Source: Gaiellasilicea sp963850995
GTDB taxonomy: Bacteria > Actinomycetota > Thermoleophilia > Gaiellales > Gaiellaceae
Direction of reading: 5' to 3'
Assembly: GCA_963850995.1 (NCBI GenBank)
Contig: CAWKNQ010000022.1
Coordinates: 62,001-126,000 of the forward strand
Length of the DNA: 64,000 nt
Below are positions 17,338 through 27,179 of this stretch, in pieces. Under the pieces are notes generated by a model. The model was not told the DNA's origin. It searched no databases and was given only the letters and a program-made list of their open reading frames with translations. The position numbers and the translations under genes are program-made. The first letter of the stretch is position 1; each line of letters begins with the position of its first letter.

Positions 17338-17713
17338 GTGGTGATCCCGAGCTGAGATCCGCGGCGAGCTCCGCGCGCACGCCGAGGAGGAGGCCCCGAA
17401 CGAGGCGTGCGGGCTGCTCGCGCTTCGCGACGGGATCGCGGAACGCTACGTGCGGGGACGGAACGCCGCCGCGAGCCCCTATCGCTTCGAGTTGGACGTC
17501 GACCCCGAGACGTGGTTTCTCGAGGACGACGGGTACCAGCTCGCCGTGTTCCACTCGCACCTCTCCTCGCCGCCGCGCCCGTCGCGCACGGACGTCGAGA
17601 ACATCGGGCTCTGGCAGGGGCGTCCCTACCTGATCCTCTCACTCGGCGCCGACGCGCTGGCGGCGTGGACGATCGAGGACGGCCGGATCGAGCCGCTCCC
17701 ACTCCAAGCATGA
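17338..17713 (+). pseudogene. mec: Mec-like JAMM metalloprotease, frameshifted near its N-terminus
   Basis: About 124 aa if one extra A near 17350 is dropped: VVIP, then AEIRGELRAHAEEEAPNEACG in the next frame; span is 3n+1. The JAMM zinc motif is AVFHSHLSSPPRPSRTDVEN, and the catalytic Glu is in PNEACGLL. Mec removes the new cysteine from CysO-Cys. As read, the frame that carries the catalytic residues has no ATG/GTG/TTG before the catalytic Glu; GTG at 17450 would lose it. Either sequencing error or a broken gene. The stop overlaps the next ATG. Confidence 0.75.
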
Positions 17714-18279
17714 ACGTGACGGAGCTGGCGTCGGGCCTCTGGCGCTGGACGGCTCCACATCCCGAGTGGACCGAAGGGGACGACTGGGAGCAGGAGGTCG
17801 GCTGCGTCTACTACGAAGCGCCGGACGCGACCGTCCTGATCGACCCGCTCGTTCCGCCGGAGCGGGAGCAGTTCTTCCTCGCGCTCGACCGCGACGTCGA
17901 GCGGCGTGGGCTGCCGGTGTCGATCCTGCTCACCGCCTCGTGGCACGCGCGCAGCCAGGCAGAGCTGGTCGAGCGCTACGCGACGACGGCCGAGACACCT
18001 GCCGCCGTCGAGGAGCTCGCGTTGCCGCCCGAAATGGAAGAGACGCTCTGGTGGCTGCCCGAGCACAGGACGCTCGTCGCCGGCGACGTCCTCGTCGGAG
18101 CGGCGGGCGAAGTCAGCGTCTGCCCGGACTCCTGGCTCGACCAACGCTGCACGCCGGCGGCGCTGCGCACAGCGCTGAGGCCCCTCCTCGACCTGCCGCT
18201 GGAGCGCATCCTCGTCGCGCACGGGGAGCCGGTGCTGCAGGACGGCCGCGAGGCGCTCGAGCGGGCGCTCGAGTCGTAG
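17710..18279 (+). CDS. MBL-fold-like protein
   Basis: 189 aa. Begins like small metallo-beta-lactamase relatives (ELASGLWRWTAPHPEW, GCVYYEAPDATVLIDPLVPP) and ends ILVAHGEPVLQDGREALE, which matches the last MBL strand. The HxHxDH zinc motif is absent: the corresponding stretch is LTASWHARSQAELVERY. So it is likely a non-catalytic or altered-metal member. ATGA overlap with mec places it at the end of the cysteine operon, but a link to sulfur metabolism is only positional. Confidence 0.7.
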   Translation: MNVTELASGLWRWTAPHPEWTEGDDWEQEVGCVYYEAPDATVLIDPLVPPEREQFFLALDRDVERRGLPVSILLTASWHARSQAELVERYATTAETPAAVEELALPPEMEETLWWLPEHRTLVAGDVLVGAAGEVSVCPDSWLDQRCTPAALRTALRPLLDLPLERILVAHGEPVLQDGREALERALES

Positions 18280-18288
18280 CGCCCTCGT

Positions 18289-18993
18289 CTACCCCCAGGA
18301 CTCCTCCTTCACCGGACGGAACGCGAGCTCGAGCACGCGGTGCCCGCGGGGGCGCGTGAGCACGAACATCACGGCCGCCGCGACGTCCTCCGCGCTCATC
18401 ATCCCCGGCAGCGCCTCGGGCGAGCGTCCGCGTCCGTCGTCGAGCGCGAAGTCGGTCGCGACACCACCGGGACAGACGTTCGTGCACCGGATTCCGTGCG
18501 GGCGGAGCTCGTGGTCGAGCGCGCGTGTGAAGCCGACCTGAGCGAACTTCGAGGCGCAGTAGACCGCCTCGTTCGGCAAGCCTCGCCGCCCTGCCTCGGA
18601 CGCGACCGAGACGAGGTCGCCGCCGCCCGCGGCGATCAGGTGCGGCACCGCGGCCGCGGCGGCGTAGAGGACGCCCTTGACGTTCACGTCGATCATCTCG
18701 TCGAGCAGGTCCGGGCGTAGATCGACGAGCGGGCCGTACGCCCCGACGCCTGCGTTCGCGACGAGGATGTCGAGCCGACCGAAACGGGCGGCCGTCTCGT
18801 CGACCAACGCCTGCACCTGAGCGCGGTCGCGAACGTCGCACGGCTGCGCGACGGCGCCCTCGAGACCGAGGTCGTCGCCGCTGCGTGAGGCGAGACCGAG
18901 GCTGACGCCTTCCTCCGCGAGCGCACGTGCCACCGCGGCACCGATTCCCCGGCTCGCGCCGGTCACGACTGCGACCTTCCCTTCCAGACTCAT
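18289..18993 (-). CDS. Short-chain dehydrogenase/reductase
   Basis: 234 aa classical SDR. Cofactor loop is VAVVTGASRGIGAAVARAL; NAG motif is ILVANAGVGAYG; catalytic Ser-Tyr-Lys are in VSVASEAGR and VYCASKFAQVGF. The residue after the second strand (LASRSG) favours NADP. It is the last gene of the sugar operon and overlaps the kinase by ATGA, so it probably oxidises or reduces a sugar or polyol of that pathway. Specificity is not readable. Confidence 0.88.
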   Translation of the reverse strand: MSLEGKVAVVTGASRGIGAAVARALAEEGVSLGLASRSGDDLGLEGAVAQPCDVRDRAQVQALVDETAARFGRLDILVANAGVGAYGPLVDLRPDLLDEMIDVNVKGVLYAAAAAVPHLIAAGGGDLVSVASEAGRRGLPNEAVYCASKFAQVGFTRALDHELRPHGIRCTNVCPGGVATDFALDDGRGRSPEALPGMMSAEDVAAAVMFVLTRPRGHRVLELAFRPVKEESWG

Positions 18994-20376
18994 CGGACCT
19001 CCTTCAGTGCGGGATAGAGCGAGCGGAAACGAACGTATGCCTCCTCGTAGGGGCGAGCCCACGCCGGCTCTGGATCGACGGTCTCGTGTACCCGGACGCA
19101 GGCGCTGACCGCCTCCTCGGCCGATGCGAAGACGCCGGCTGCGACCCCGCCCAGCAGCGCCGCCCCGAACGCCGAGCCCTCCTCGACGGCCGTCCGCTCG
19201 AGCGGGAGCTCGAGAACCGACGCGACGATCCGCAGCCACAGCACGCTGCGCGCGCCGCCCCCGGAGACACGGGCGGCGACCGGCTCCACGCCGAGCTCGG
19301 CGAGCAGCTCGAGCGAGTCGCGCAGCCCGAAGGCCACTCCCTCGAGCACGGCCCGCGTCAAAGCGCCCCGGTCGTGCCGCAGCCCGAGCCCTGTGAAGGC
19401 GCCACGGGCGTCGGGATCGGCGTGCGGGGTCCGTTCCCCGGCCAGATAGGGCGCGAAGAGGACGCCCTCGGTGCCCGGAGGCCATTCCGCGGCCTCGCCC
19501 AGAAGAACGTCGTAGTCGGCGGCGAGCAGCCCGCGCAGCCAGCCGAGCGAGCCCGCGGCCGAGAGCATCACGCCCATGGCGTGCCAGGTCTCGGGTACGG
19601 CGTGGCAGAAGGCGTGGACGCGCGCCTGCGCGTCGGCGCGGAACGCCGGCAGCGGCGCGAAGACGACACCCGACGTGCCGAGGACGACGGACAGGCGCTG
19701 CCCGCTCGCAACGCCGACCCCGAGCGCCGCCGCGGCCTGGTCGCCCGCGCCGCCGATCGCCGTCGCCTCGTGTGCCTCCGGCAGCCACTCCCGCGGGAGC
19801 TCGAGCGCCTCGAGCATCTCCTCGCTCCAGCGACGGCCGGCCACGTCGAAGAGCAACGTGCCCGACGCATCGGCCGCGTCGATGGCACGCTCGCCACGTG
19901 AGCCGGAAGCGCACGTAGTCCTTCGGGAGCAGCACGTGCGCGATCCGGTCGAAGACTTCCGGCTCGTGGCGCCGCAGCCACAGGAGCTTCGGCGCCGTGA
20001 AGCCCGTGAGGGCGCGATTCCCCGTGAGCTCGACCAGCCGCTCGAGGCCGACGATCCGCTCGATCTCGGCGCACTCGTCCGAGGTGCGCTGGTCGTTCCA
20101 GAGGATCGCCGGCCGCAGCACGGCGTCGTCTGAGCCCAGCGTGACGAGCCCGTGCATCTGACCGGAGAACCCGAGCGGCTCGCCCTCCTTCCAGCCGAGC
20201 TCGCGGAGCGCCGACTCGCCCGCCCGCCACCAGTCGTCGGGATCCTGCTCTGCCCAGCCGGGCTGCGGGGTCGAGAGCGGGTACCCGTGCTCGGCCCGGG
20301 CGAGCACCTCCCCCGCCGGCGAGATCGCGATCGCCTTGACGCCTGTCGTCCCGACGTCGAGCCCGACGAGCCTCAC
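18990..20376 (-). pseudogene. Xylulokinase-like FGGY sugar kinase, frameshifted
   Basis: Two frames together make about 461 residues; the span is 3n+1. N-terminal part: VRLVGLDVGTTGVKAIAISP, GFSGQMHGLV, ILWNDQRTSDECAEIE. After an extra T near 19903 the C-terminal part resumes: GTLLFDVAGRRWSEEMLE, GGAGDQAAAALG, RVSGGGARSVLWLRIVASVL and GSAFGAALLGGVAAG. These are FGGY kinase motifs with the GQMHG loop of xylulokinases. It would phosphorylate the ketose made by the adjacent isomerase. Both ends overlap neighbours by four bases, so the locus looks organised, not decayed. Confidence 0.85.
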
Positions 20377-21371
20377 GCGCCGAGGGCGGCGTAGACGAGC
20401 TCGTACGCCCGCACGGCGTCCTTCTGCGCCTGCGCCTCGCGCAGCGCGGCGTCGTCGATCTTCGCGGCGATCCCGTCGATGAATCGCCACTGGAGCACGC
20501 TGCGCCGGACCGCGGCGACCGCGTCCTCCGTGTACGGGTAGAGGTCGAAGCCGAGCCGCTCGCCGCCCTCGCCGTAGTTCGCCCGGCGCAGCTCGACGGC
20601 CAACTCCAGCGTCTCCATGAACGCGGTCGCGCCGACGATGTTGTCGTCGTCGAAGTCGCCCCAGCCCGAGTTCGCGTGCTGATGGCCGAGCAGTCCTTCG
20701 GCGGCGAGCAGCGCCGCGTACTCGGCCAGGTTCTCACGGTTCATGATCAGGTGCTGCCAGTCCATGTTCACCTGGACGTTGTCGATCCCCTGGGCGCGCA
20801 GCTTGTGGATCACGTGCAGGGTCATGCCGACGTTCCGCATCAGGATCTTCATCGCCGGCTCGGAGTTCTTGTGCTCGAGGAAGAGCTTCACCCCGTGCCG
20901 CGCGCACACCTCTGCCGCCTGACCGACGCCGTCGACGAGCCAGGCCCAGCTGTCCGCGTACGGCGTCTGGAACGGGTAGTTGTAGCCCTCGATCCCCGGC
21001 CAGATGATGAAGTGCGCGCCGAGCGAGCCGGCGAACTCGGCCGCGTCGAGGGTCCGGGCGACCGCATCCGCGCGGATCGCCGGATCGGGCGAGACGAGGC
21101 CGCCGCGGCCGAAGCGCGGGTCGAGGTGGAGCCCGGTCGCCATGCAGTAGATGTCGTGCTCGCCGAGCGCGTCGCGCACCTCGTCGAGGTTCTCGGCCGA
21201 GAGCTCCTGTGGGTAGTGGAACTCGTAGCCGTCGATCAGGTCGCCCAGCCCCTCGACGGCGCGCCGGACGCGCTGCGCGGTCGTCTCGCCGGCGAATTCC
21301 GGCTTGTAGCCGCCCGGAACGAATCGCGTCGCCATCGTGCCGAGCGCCCAGATGCCGAGGCTCGTCTTCAC
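20373..21371 (-). CDS. TIM-barrel sugar isomerase (xylose isomerase-like)
   Basis: 332 aa. Xylose-isomerase-like barrel: YEFHYPQEL, MATGLHLDPRFGRGG, HFIIWPGIEGYNYPFQ, KLFLEHKNSEPAMKI (Glu and Lys), VQVNMDWQHL and LLGHQHANSGWGDFDDDN (His and Asp metal ligands). The ordering of Glu, Asp/His and Asp metal ligands matches the family. It lies between a Gfo/Idh oxidoreductase and an FGGY kinase with GTGA overlaps on both sides, so aldose-to-ketose isomerisation before phosphorylation is likely. Xylose versus another aldose is undecided. Confidence 0.82.
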   Translation of the reverse strand: MKTSLGIWALGTMATRFVPGGYKPEFAGETTAQRVRRAVEGLGDLIDGYEFHYPQELSAENLDEVRDALGEHDIYCMATGLHLDPRFGRGGLVSPDPAIRADAVARTLDAAEFAGSLGAHFIIWPGIEGYNYPFQTPYADSWAWLVDGVGQAAEVCARHGVKLFLEHKNSEPAMKILMRNVGMTLHVIHKLRAQGIDNVQVNMDWQHLIMNRENLAEYAALLAAEGLLGHQHANSGWGDFDDDNIVGATAFMETLELAVELRRANYGEGGERLGFDLYPYTEDAVAAVRRSVLQWRFIDGIAAKIDDAALREAQAQKDAVRAYELVYAALGA

Positions 21372-22318
21372 GCCGTCGCGACGACCTCTCCCGACGAGGC
21401 GGAGCGGTAGAGCGCGTCGATCGTGCGCGCCTGCGCGAGTGCGTCGTCCCGGCCGAGCAGCGGCTCCGCGGTCCCGTCGACGGCCGCCGCGAAGTTCGTC
21501 AGCTCGAGCCGGTACGAGTCCGCTTCGTCGACCGGAACGGCCTCGTCGTTCACGAGCACGCGACCGCCCCAGTCGGCCCGCCAGGGCGCCTCGACGACGA
21601 GCGTCCCCTCCTCGCCCACCGCCTCGAGGCGCTGCCGCTTCGGGAGCGAGAACGACGCGTCGAACTGGGCGATCACGTCGTTTGGAAAGCGCAGCGTGCC
21701 GTGGAAGTCGACGTCGACGCCCGTCGGGCCGAGCACCTGCTCTCCGAAGACGTGCTCCGGCTCGCCCCCGAGCAGGCGCGAGCCGCTGACGCAGTAGCAG
21801 CCGACGTCCATCAGCGCGCCCCCGTCGAGCTCGGCCAGCATGCGGATGTTCGAGAGGTCGCGGAGCTGGAAGCTGAACGTCGACCGGATCGCTCGCAGGC
21901 GGCCGATCGCTCCGTCGGCGACGAGCGCACGCGCCTTCGCCGCCTGCGGGTGGTGCCGGTACATGTAGGCCTCCATCAGGACGAGCCCGGCGCCGGCGGC
22001 AGCGTCCCACGCCTCCTCGACCTCTTCCGGCCGCCGCGAATACGGCTTCTCGACCAGGACGTGCTTGCCGGCCTCGAGTGCCTTCAGCGTCCACTCGTGG
22101 TGGAGCCGGTTCGGCAGCGAGATGTAGACGGCATCGAGCTCGTCGTCGGCGAGCAGCGCCTCGTAGCTGCCGTGGGAACGCGGGATCCCGTGCTCGCCCG
22201 CGTACGCCTCGGCGCGGCCGCCGTCGCGGCTCGCGACTGCCGCGATCTCGACCTCGGCGGGCGCACCTGCGATCACCATCTCGTTGATGTTCGCCGTGGA
22301 GAGGAGGCCGAGCTTCAC
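21368..22318 (-). CDS. Gfo/Idh/MocA family oxidoreductase (first of two)
   Basis: 316 aa. NAD-binding N-terminus GLLSTANINEMVIAGA; the family motif AGKHVLVEKPYSRRPEEVEE holds the catalytic Lys of EKP. The substrate domain includes MEAYMYRHHPQAAKARAL and LMDVGCYCVSGSRLLGGEP, typical of the dihydrodiol/glucose-fructose branch. It probably oxidises a sugar hydroxyl with NAD(P). The GTG start at 22318 overlaps the DUF336 gene stop. Confidence 0.85.
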   Translation of the reverse strand: MKLGLLSTANINEMVIAGAPAEVEIAAVASRDGGRAEAYAGEHGIPRSHGSYEALLADDELDAVYISLPNRLHHEWTLKALEAGKHVLVEKPYSRRPEEVEEAWDAAAGAGLVLMEAYMYRHHPQAAKARALVADGAIGRLRAIRSTFSFQLRDLSNIRMLAELDGGALMDVGCYCVSGSRLLGGEPEHVFGEQVLGPTGVDVDFHGTLRFPNDVIAQFDASFSLPKRQRLEAVGEEGTLVVEAPWRADWGGRVLVNDEAVPVDEADSYRLELTNFAAAVDGTAEPLLGRDDALAQARTIDALYRSASSGEVVATA

Positions 22319-22710
22319 TGCGACTCCAGCCCGGCTTGCTCGAGCGCGCGCCGCGCGAGTGCGTCGTCGTCCGCGCCGGAGAGGCCGCTGACGCCGACCG
22401 CGCCGACCCGCTTGCCTTCGGCGAACCCCGCGACCCCGCCGAGGAAGAACGTGAAGAACGGGTCGAAGCTCGCGAGCTCGGCCGGCGGCTTCGAGCCCAG
22501 CTTCTCCGCGAGCGCGCTCGTCGAGACGGCGTCGCTGCGCGCGGCCGTGTACGCCTTGCGCTGCGCGTTCAGCCGCGTGTCCGGAGCGGCGCCGTCCATC
22601 GTCGCCGCCGCGACGAGCTCGCCGTGCGCGTCCGCGACGAACACCGACACGGGTGCCGGCGCCTCCGCGACGACGGTCTCGACGATCAGCCGTGCCTGTT
22701 CGAGCTTCAC
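22315..22710 (-). CDS. GlcG/HbpS-like (DUF336) protein
   Basis: 131 aa, full family length. Motifs: ARLIVETVVAEA, VSVFVADAHGELVAAATMDG, RKAYTAARSD and GGVAGFAEGKRVGAVGVSG. Members include HbpS, which binds haem, and GlcG-like proteins in sugar or diol operons whose function is unclear. It heads the minus-strand sugar operon, 51 bases from the divergent oxidoreductase gene. Confidence 0.85.
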   Translation of the reverse strand: MKLEQARLIVETVVAEAPAPVSVFVADAHGELVAAATMDGAAPDTRLNAQRKAYTAARSDAVSTSALAEKLGSKPPAELASFDPFFTFFLGGVAGFAEGKRVGAVGVSGLSGADDDALARRALEQAGLESQ

Positions 22711-22761
22711 GCATACCTCCGAATGGTTGAGACTCTCCGGGCAACCCTACGACAGGAGCGC

Positions 22762-23859
22762 ATGGCGGAAGAAATCGGCATCGGCATGCTCGGCTACGCG
22801 TTCATGGGCAAGGCGCACTCGCGCGCCTTCCGGGCGATCACCGCCCTCGACTCGCCGCTCAGCCCGCGGCTCGTCGCGATCGCGGGCCGGGACGAGGCCG
22901 CGGTCGGCGAAGTTGCCGCCCGCTACGGCTACGAGCGCTGGACGACCGACTGGCATGACCTCGTCGACGACCCGGCGATCGGGCTCTTCGACAACGGCGG
23001 CCCCAACTCGCTCCACGCCGAGCCCACGATCGCCGCCGCCGAAGCGGGCAAGCACGTGCTCTGCGAGAAGCCGCTCGGCCGCGACGCCGCCGAGAGCCAC
23101 GAGATCTGGCAGCGGGTCGCCGCGACGGGCGTCAAGCATCTCTGCGGCTTCAACTACCGCTTCGTGCCGGCGGTGCGGCTCGCGCGGGAGATGATCGAGG
23201 CGGGCGAGCTCGGCGAGATCCGCCACTTCCGCGGCCGCTACCTGCAGGACTGGGGCGACGACCCGACGCTCGACACGTGGCGCTTCCAGCCGGAGGAGGC
23301 AGGCTCGGGCGCGATCGGCGACCTCGGCACGCACGTGGTCGACCTCGCCCGCTTCCTCGTCGGCGAGGTCTCGACCGTGTCGGCGCTCGTGCGCACCTTC
23401 CTGCCGGGCCGGAAGGTGGACGACGCGCTCGAGGCCGCGGTCGAGTTCGAGGTCGGCGCCGTCGGAACCCTCGAGGCCACGAGGCTGGCGCTCGGGAGGC
23501 GCAACGCGTTCCAGTGGGAGATCAACGGCTCGAAGGCGTCCCTCGCGTTCGACATGGAGCGGCTCAACGAGCTCCAGGTCTTCCGGGCGGACGGCGACCG
23601 GGCGCGCGGCTTCAAGACCGTGCTCGTCTCCGAGGCGGACCATCCCTTCTGGGACCTCTGGTGGCCGCCCGGGCACATCATCGGCTGGGGCGACACGTTC
23701 GTGCACGAGGCGCTCCATCTGCTCCGCGCAATCGCGGGCGAGACCGAGGTGGCGCCGTACGGGGCGACGTTCGAGGACGGCTACCGGGCGGCCGAGGTCT
23801 GCGACGCGATCGTCCGCTCGAGCGAGAGCGGCGCGCGCGTCACCGTCCCGTACCGCTAG
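22762..23859 (+). CDS. Gfo/Idh/MocA family oxidoreductase (second)
   Basis: 365 aa from ATG 22762, which has an ACAGGAGCGC ribosome binding site. NAD loop: IGMLGYAFMGKAHSRAF; EKP motif: AGKHVLCEKPLGRDAAES; HLCGFNYRFVPAVRLAREMI and GSGAIGDLGTHVVDLARFL contain the catalytic Asp/His pair. This branch resembles inositol and levoglucosan dehydrogenases. It is divergent from the sugar operon and convergent with the ABC permease, so it belongs to the same regulon. Confidence 0.87.
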   Translation: MAEEIGIGMLGYAFMGKAHSRAFRAITALDSPLSPRLVAIAGRDEAAVGEVAARYGYERWTTDWHDLVDDPAIGLFDNGGPNSLHAEPTIAAAEAGKHVLCEKPLGRDAAESHEIWQRVAATGVKHLCGFNYRFVPAVRLAREMIEAGELGEIRHFRGRYLQDWGDDPTLDTWRFQPEEAGSGAIGDLGTHVVDLARFLVGEVSTVSALVRTFLPGRKVDDALEAAVEFEVGAVGTLEATRLALGRRNAFQWEINGSKASLAFDMERLNELQVFRADGDRARGFKTVLVSEADHPFWDLWWPPGHIIGWGDTFVHEALHLLRAIAGETEVAPYGATFEDGYRAAEVCDAIVRSSESGARVTVPYR

Positions 23860-23866
23860 CGCCTGG

Positions 23867-25086
23867 CTATCGCCCGGCTTTCGCCTGCAGCCGGCGCGCG
23901 ATCGCGTCGAGCGTGACCGCGAAGAGCAGGATCGCGCCCGTGACGATGAAGATGATCCCCTGGCTGTAGCCCTTCGTGTTGAGGCCGTTCTCGATCGTCT
24001 TGATCACGAGCGCGCCGAAGAGGGCGTTGCGGACCTCGCCGCGGCCGCCGAAGAGGCTCGTGCCGCCGATCACCGCCGCCGCGATCACGTCGATCAGCAA
24101 CGTGCCGCCGCCCTGGTTCAGGTCGACGCTGTTCAGCCGCGCGGCGAGGACGATGCCGCCGATCGCGGACATCGCACCGGCGAGCATGAAGACGAGGATC
24201 CGGATGCGGGCGACGTTGATACCCGCCCGGCGCGCCGCCTCGGCGTTGCCGCCGACGGCGTAGACGTGCCGGCCGAACGTCGTGCGCTTGGCGAGGAACG
24301 TCAGCACGAAGAGCGCGACCAACACGATCAGCAGGGCCAACGGGACGCCGCGGCGCTCGTCCTGGTTGCAGATCGCGACGACGAGGAAGATCAGCGCCGG
24401 CGGCAGCACCAGCCTGAGGCCGAAGATCAACGGATCGCGCGGGCGGATGCCGTGGCGGAGGTTCGCGTAGAAGGCGCTCAGGACGGCGAGCACGTAGACC
24501 CCGCTCAGGATCGCCGCCATGATCCAGCCCGCGCGGTGGCTGAAGAAGTAGTTCGCCGTGTTGTTGATCCAGGTGTCCTGGATGATGATCGCGCCGCGCG
24601 CCTCGACTCTCTCGATGATCATGCCCTGCCACATCAGGAAGCCGGCCAGCGTCACGACGAACGACGGCACCCCGATCAGCGCGACGAACGACCCCTGGAA
24701 GGCGCCGATCGCGACGCCGGTGGCGATGGCCAGGCCCATGGCGATGAGCCCGGGTGCGTGCGCGCCGTCCGGAAGCTGGGCCTCGGCCGCGACCACGGCG
24801 CAGAGGCCGCTGACGTAGGCGACCGACAGGTCGATCTCGCCGAGGAGGAGCACGAAGACGACGCCGAAGGCGATCAGCGTCGTCCCGGCCATCTGCGTGA
24901 TGATGTTGTTGAAGTTGCCGGCGGAGAAGAAGTTGGGCGCCGTCTGGCTGAAGTAGGCGACGATGATCGCGAGCGCGAGCAGCACGGGCGCCGGCCCGAG
25001 GTTGCCGGCCCGGAAGTTGTCGTAGATGCGGCGCGGGATCGACCCGAGCCCGGTCGGCTCGACCTCGACCGATGCGGCGTCCACGG

Positions 25087-25090
<4 letters not shown>
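23867..25090 (-). CDS. Sugar ABC transporter permease (RbsC/XylH family)
   Basis: 407 aa, about ten hydrophobic helices. Family motifs include FGVVFVLLLGEIDLSVAYVS near the first third, GVPSFVVTLAGFLMWQG, and GGNAEAARRAGINVARIRIL plus VIAAAVIGGTSLFGGRGEV, the cytoplasmic coupling region of RbsC-type permeases. Its length and the long insert resemble XylH. Works as a homodimer with the ATPase encoded upstream (ATGA overlap). No second permease gene is present. Confidence 0.9.
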
Positions 25091-25872
<782 letters not shown>

Positions 25873-25898
25873 GGGGGGAGTCTCATACCACAGAACGG

Positions 25899-25927
25899 GC
25901 GGAGGCGCCCCGCCGGGGCGCCTCCGC
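25899..25927 (-). terminator. 13-bp perfect hairpin between binding protein and ATPase genes
   Basis: Arms 25899-25911 and 25915-25927 pair perfectly around a 3-base loop. It follows the stop of the binding-protein gene and precedes the ATPase start. No T-tract. Such hairpins typically protect or partly terminate the first transcript so the binding protein is made in excess. Confidence 0.65.
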
Positions 25928-25944
25928 GATGACGACTGCCTCGG

Positions 25945-27013
25945 CTAGGTGCAGAACTGCCTGTACTGGCCGACGCAGACCTTGCTCCTCTTCAGGTAGC
26001 CGCTCGTGAAGAGGATCTTGTAGTTGGACTTGTTGATCGTCTGCGGCGGGATGATGTACGCCGGCAGCCGCTTGCCGTTGTTGTCGACCGTGCCCGTCGT
26101 CCTCGGCTTCGCTCCCCTGAGGAGCGCGATCGCGGCCGTAGCCGAGGCAGTCGCGAGCTTCCGCGTGTCCTTCCAGATCGTCATCGTCTGCCAGCCGGAG
26201 ATGATGTTCTGGACGCCCTGCTCGGTCGCGTCCTGACCGCTCAGCGGGATCGGCTTCAGCTTGCGTGCCTTCAGGGCCACGACGATCGCGTTGGCGAGGC
26301 CGTCGTTGGCCGCCGCGACAGCGTCGATCTTGTTCTGGGTCCGCGTGAGCATCTGCTCGAAGATCGTCCCCGCCTTCTGGTTGTCCCAGTCCGGCGTGAA
26401 CTGCTGCGGGCCCTTCTTGAAGGTGCCGTTCTTGTAGAGCGGGTTCAGGACCGACTCGTAGCCGCCCTTGAACAGGAACGAGTTGTTGTCGGTCTGCCCG
26501 CCGTGCAGCTCGGCGACGACCGGCTTCTTCGAGTACATGCCCTTCGCCCTCAGCCCGTCCACGACACCCTTGCCCTGCAGGACGCCGACCTGCCTGCCGT
26601 CGAACGAGATGTAGATCGCGGCGCTGCCGCCCTTGACCTGGCGGTCGTACTCGATCACCTGGGCGTCCTGCGACTTCGCCGCGTTCTCGATCGCGATCGA
26701 GGAGCCGGCGTCGAGCGACACGAGGATGATGACCTTGGCGCCTGCGCTCAGGCACTGGTCGGCCTGCGAGCGCTGCCGCTGCGCATCACCGTTGGCGTTG
26801 TTGATGACGTACGTGACGCGTCGCCTTCGTGAAGGCGGCGACGAGCGCCGGCCGATCCTGCGTCTCCCAGCGGACCGACGTCTTCGGGTCGGGCAGCAGG
26901 ACACAGATGTCGGCCGCAGCCGCAGCCCGCTTGCCCGGCTTCGCCACCGCAGACGTGACGGTGACGCTCACCGCCAGTGCCCCGATGACGAGTGCAACGA
27001 TCAATCTCTTCAC
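25945..27013 (-). pseudogene. Sugar ABC transporter substrate-binding protein, frameshifted
   Basis: About 355 aa once an extra A near 26820 is removed (AAFTKA, then RVTYVINNANGDAQRQRSQ); span 3n+1. GTG start at 27013 is chosen because GGAGGGAG lies just before it. Signal peptide: KRLIVALVIGALAVSVTVTSAVA. The periplasmic-binding fold shows KVIILVSLDAGSSIAIENA, VIEYDRQVKGGSAAIYISFD, AVAAANDGLANAIVVALKA and PIPLSGQDATEQGVQNIISG, typical of D-xylose/ribose-type (XylF) binding proteins. First gene of the importer operon. Confidence 0.88.
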
Positions 27014-27165
27014 AGTCTCTCCCTCCATCTCCGTTCGAACAGGGATTCCAAGAAGTCACAGACGGCCAACGTCCCGGATTGTTGAGCCAGCAGCCAAACT
27101 AAACTCACCGCAGACCCGCGTCAACTGCACTTTCGCGGCGCTCTGGAATCCCCGGCGGGACGGCA

Positions 27166-27171
27166 TAACAT
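27166..27171 (+). promoter_or_regulatory. Leaderless-type -10 element (TAACAT) of the RnfD-like/ASPIC gene
   Basis: TAACAT, then GAGCGTCG (8 bases), then ATG at 27180. The 27014-27165 stretch also holds the divergent promoter of the importer operon; an AGTTTAGTTTGG sequence on its minus strand could be half of an operator, but no second half was found. Confidence 0.4.
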
Positions 27172-27179
27172 GAGCGTCG

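Noticed and set aside
17450..17713. GTG 17450 as the real start of the Mec protein
   Set aside because: This start would remove the catalytic Glu in NEACGLL; the homologous N-terminus is present upstream in a shifted frame.
27040..27060. GTTCGAAC sequence near 27045 as a LexA site
   Set aside because: The half sites are adjacent without the 4-base spacer of the SOS box, so it does not fit the consensus.
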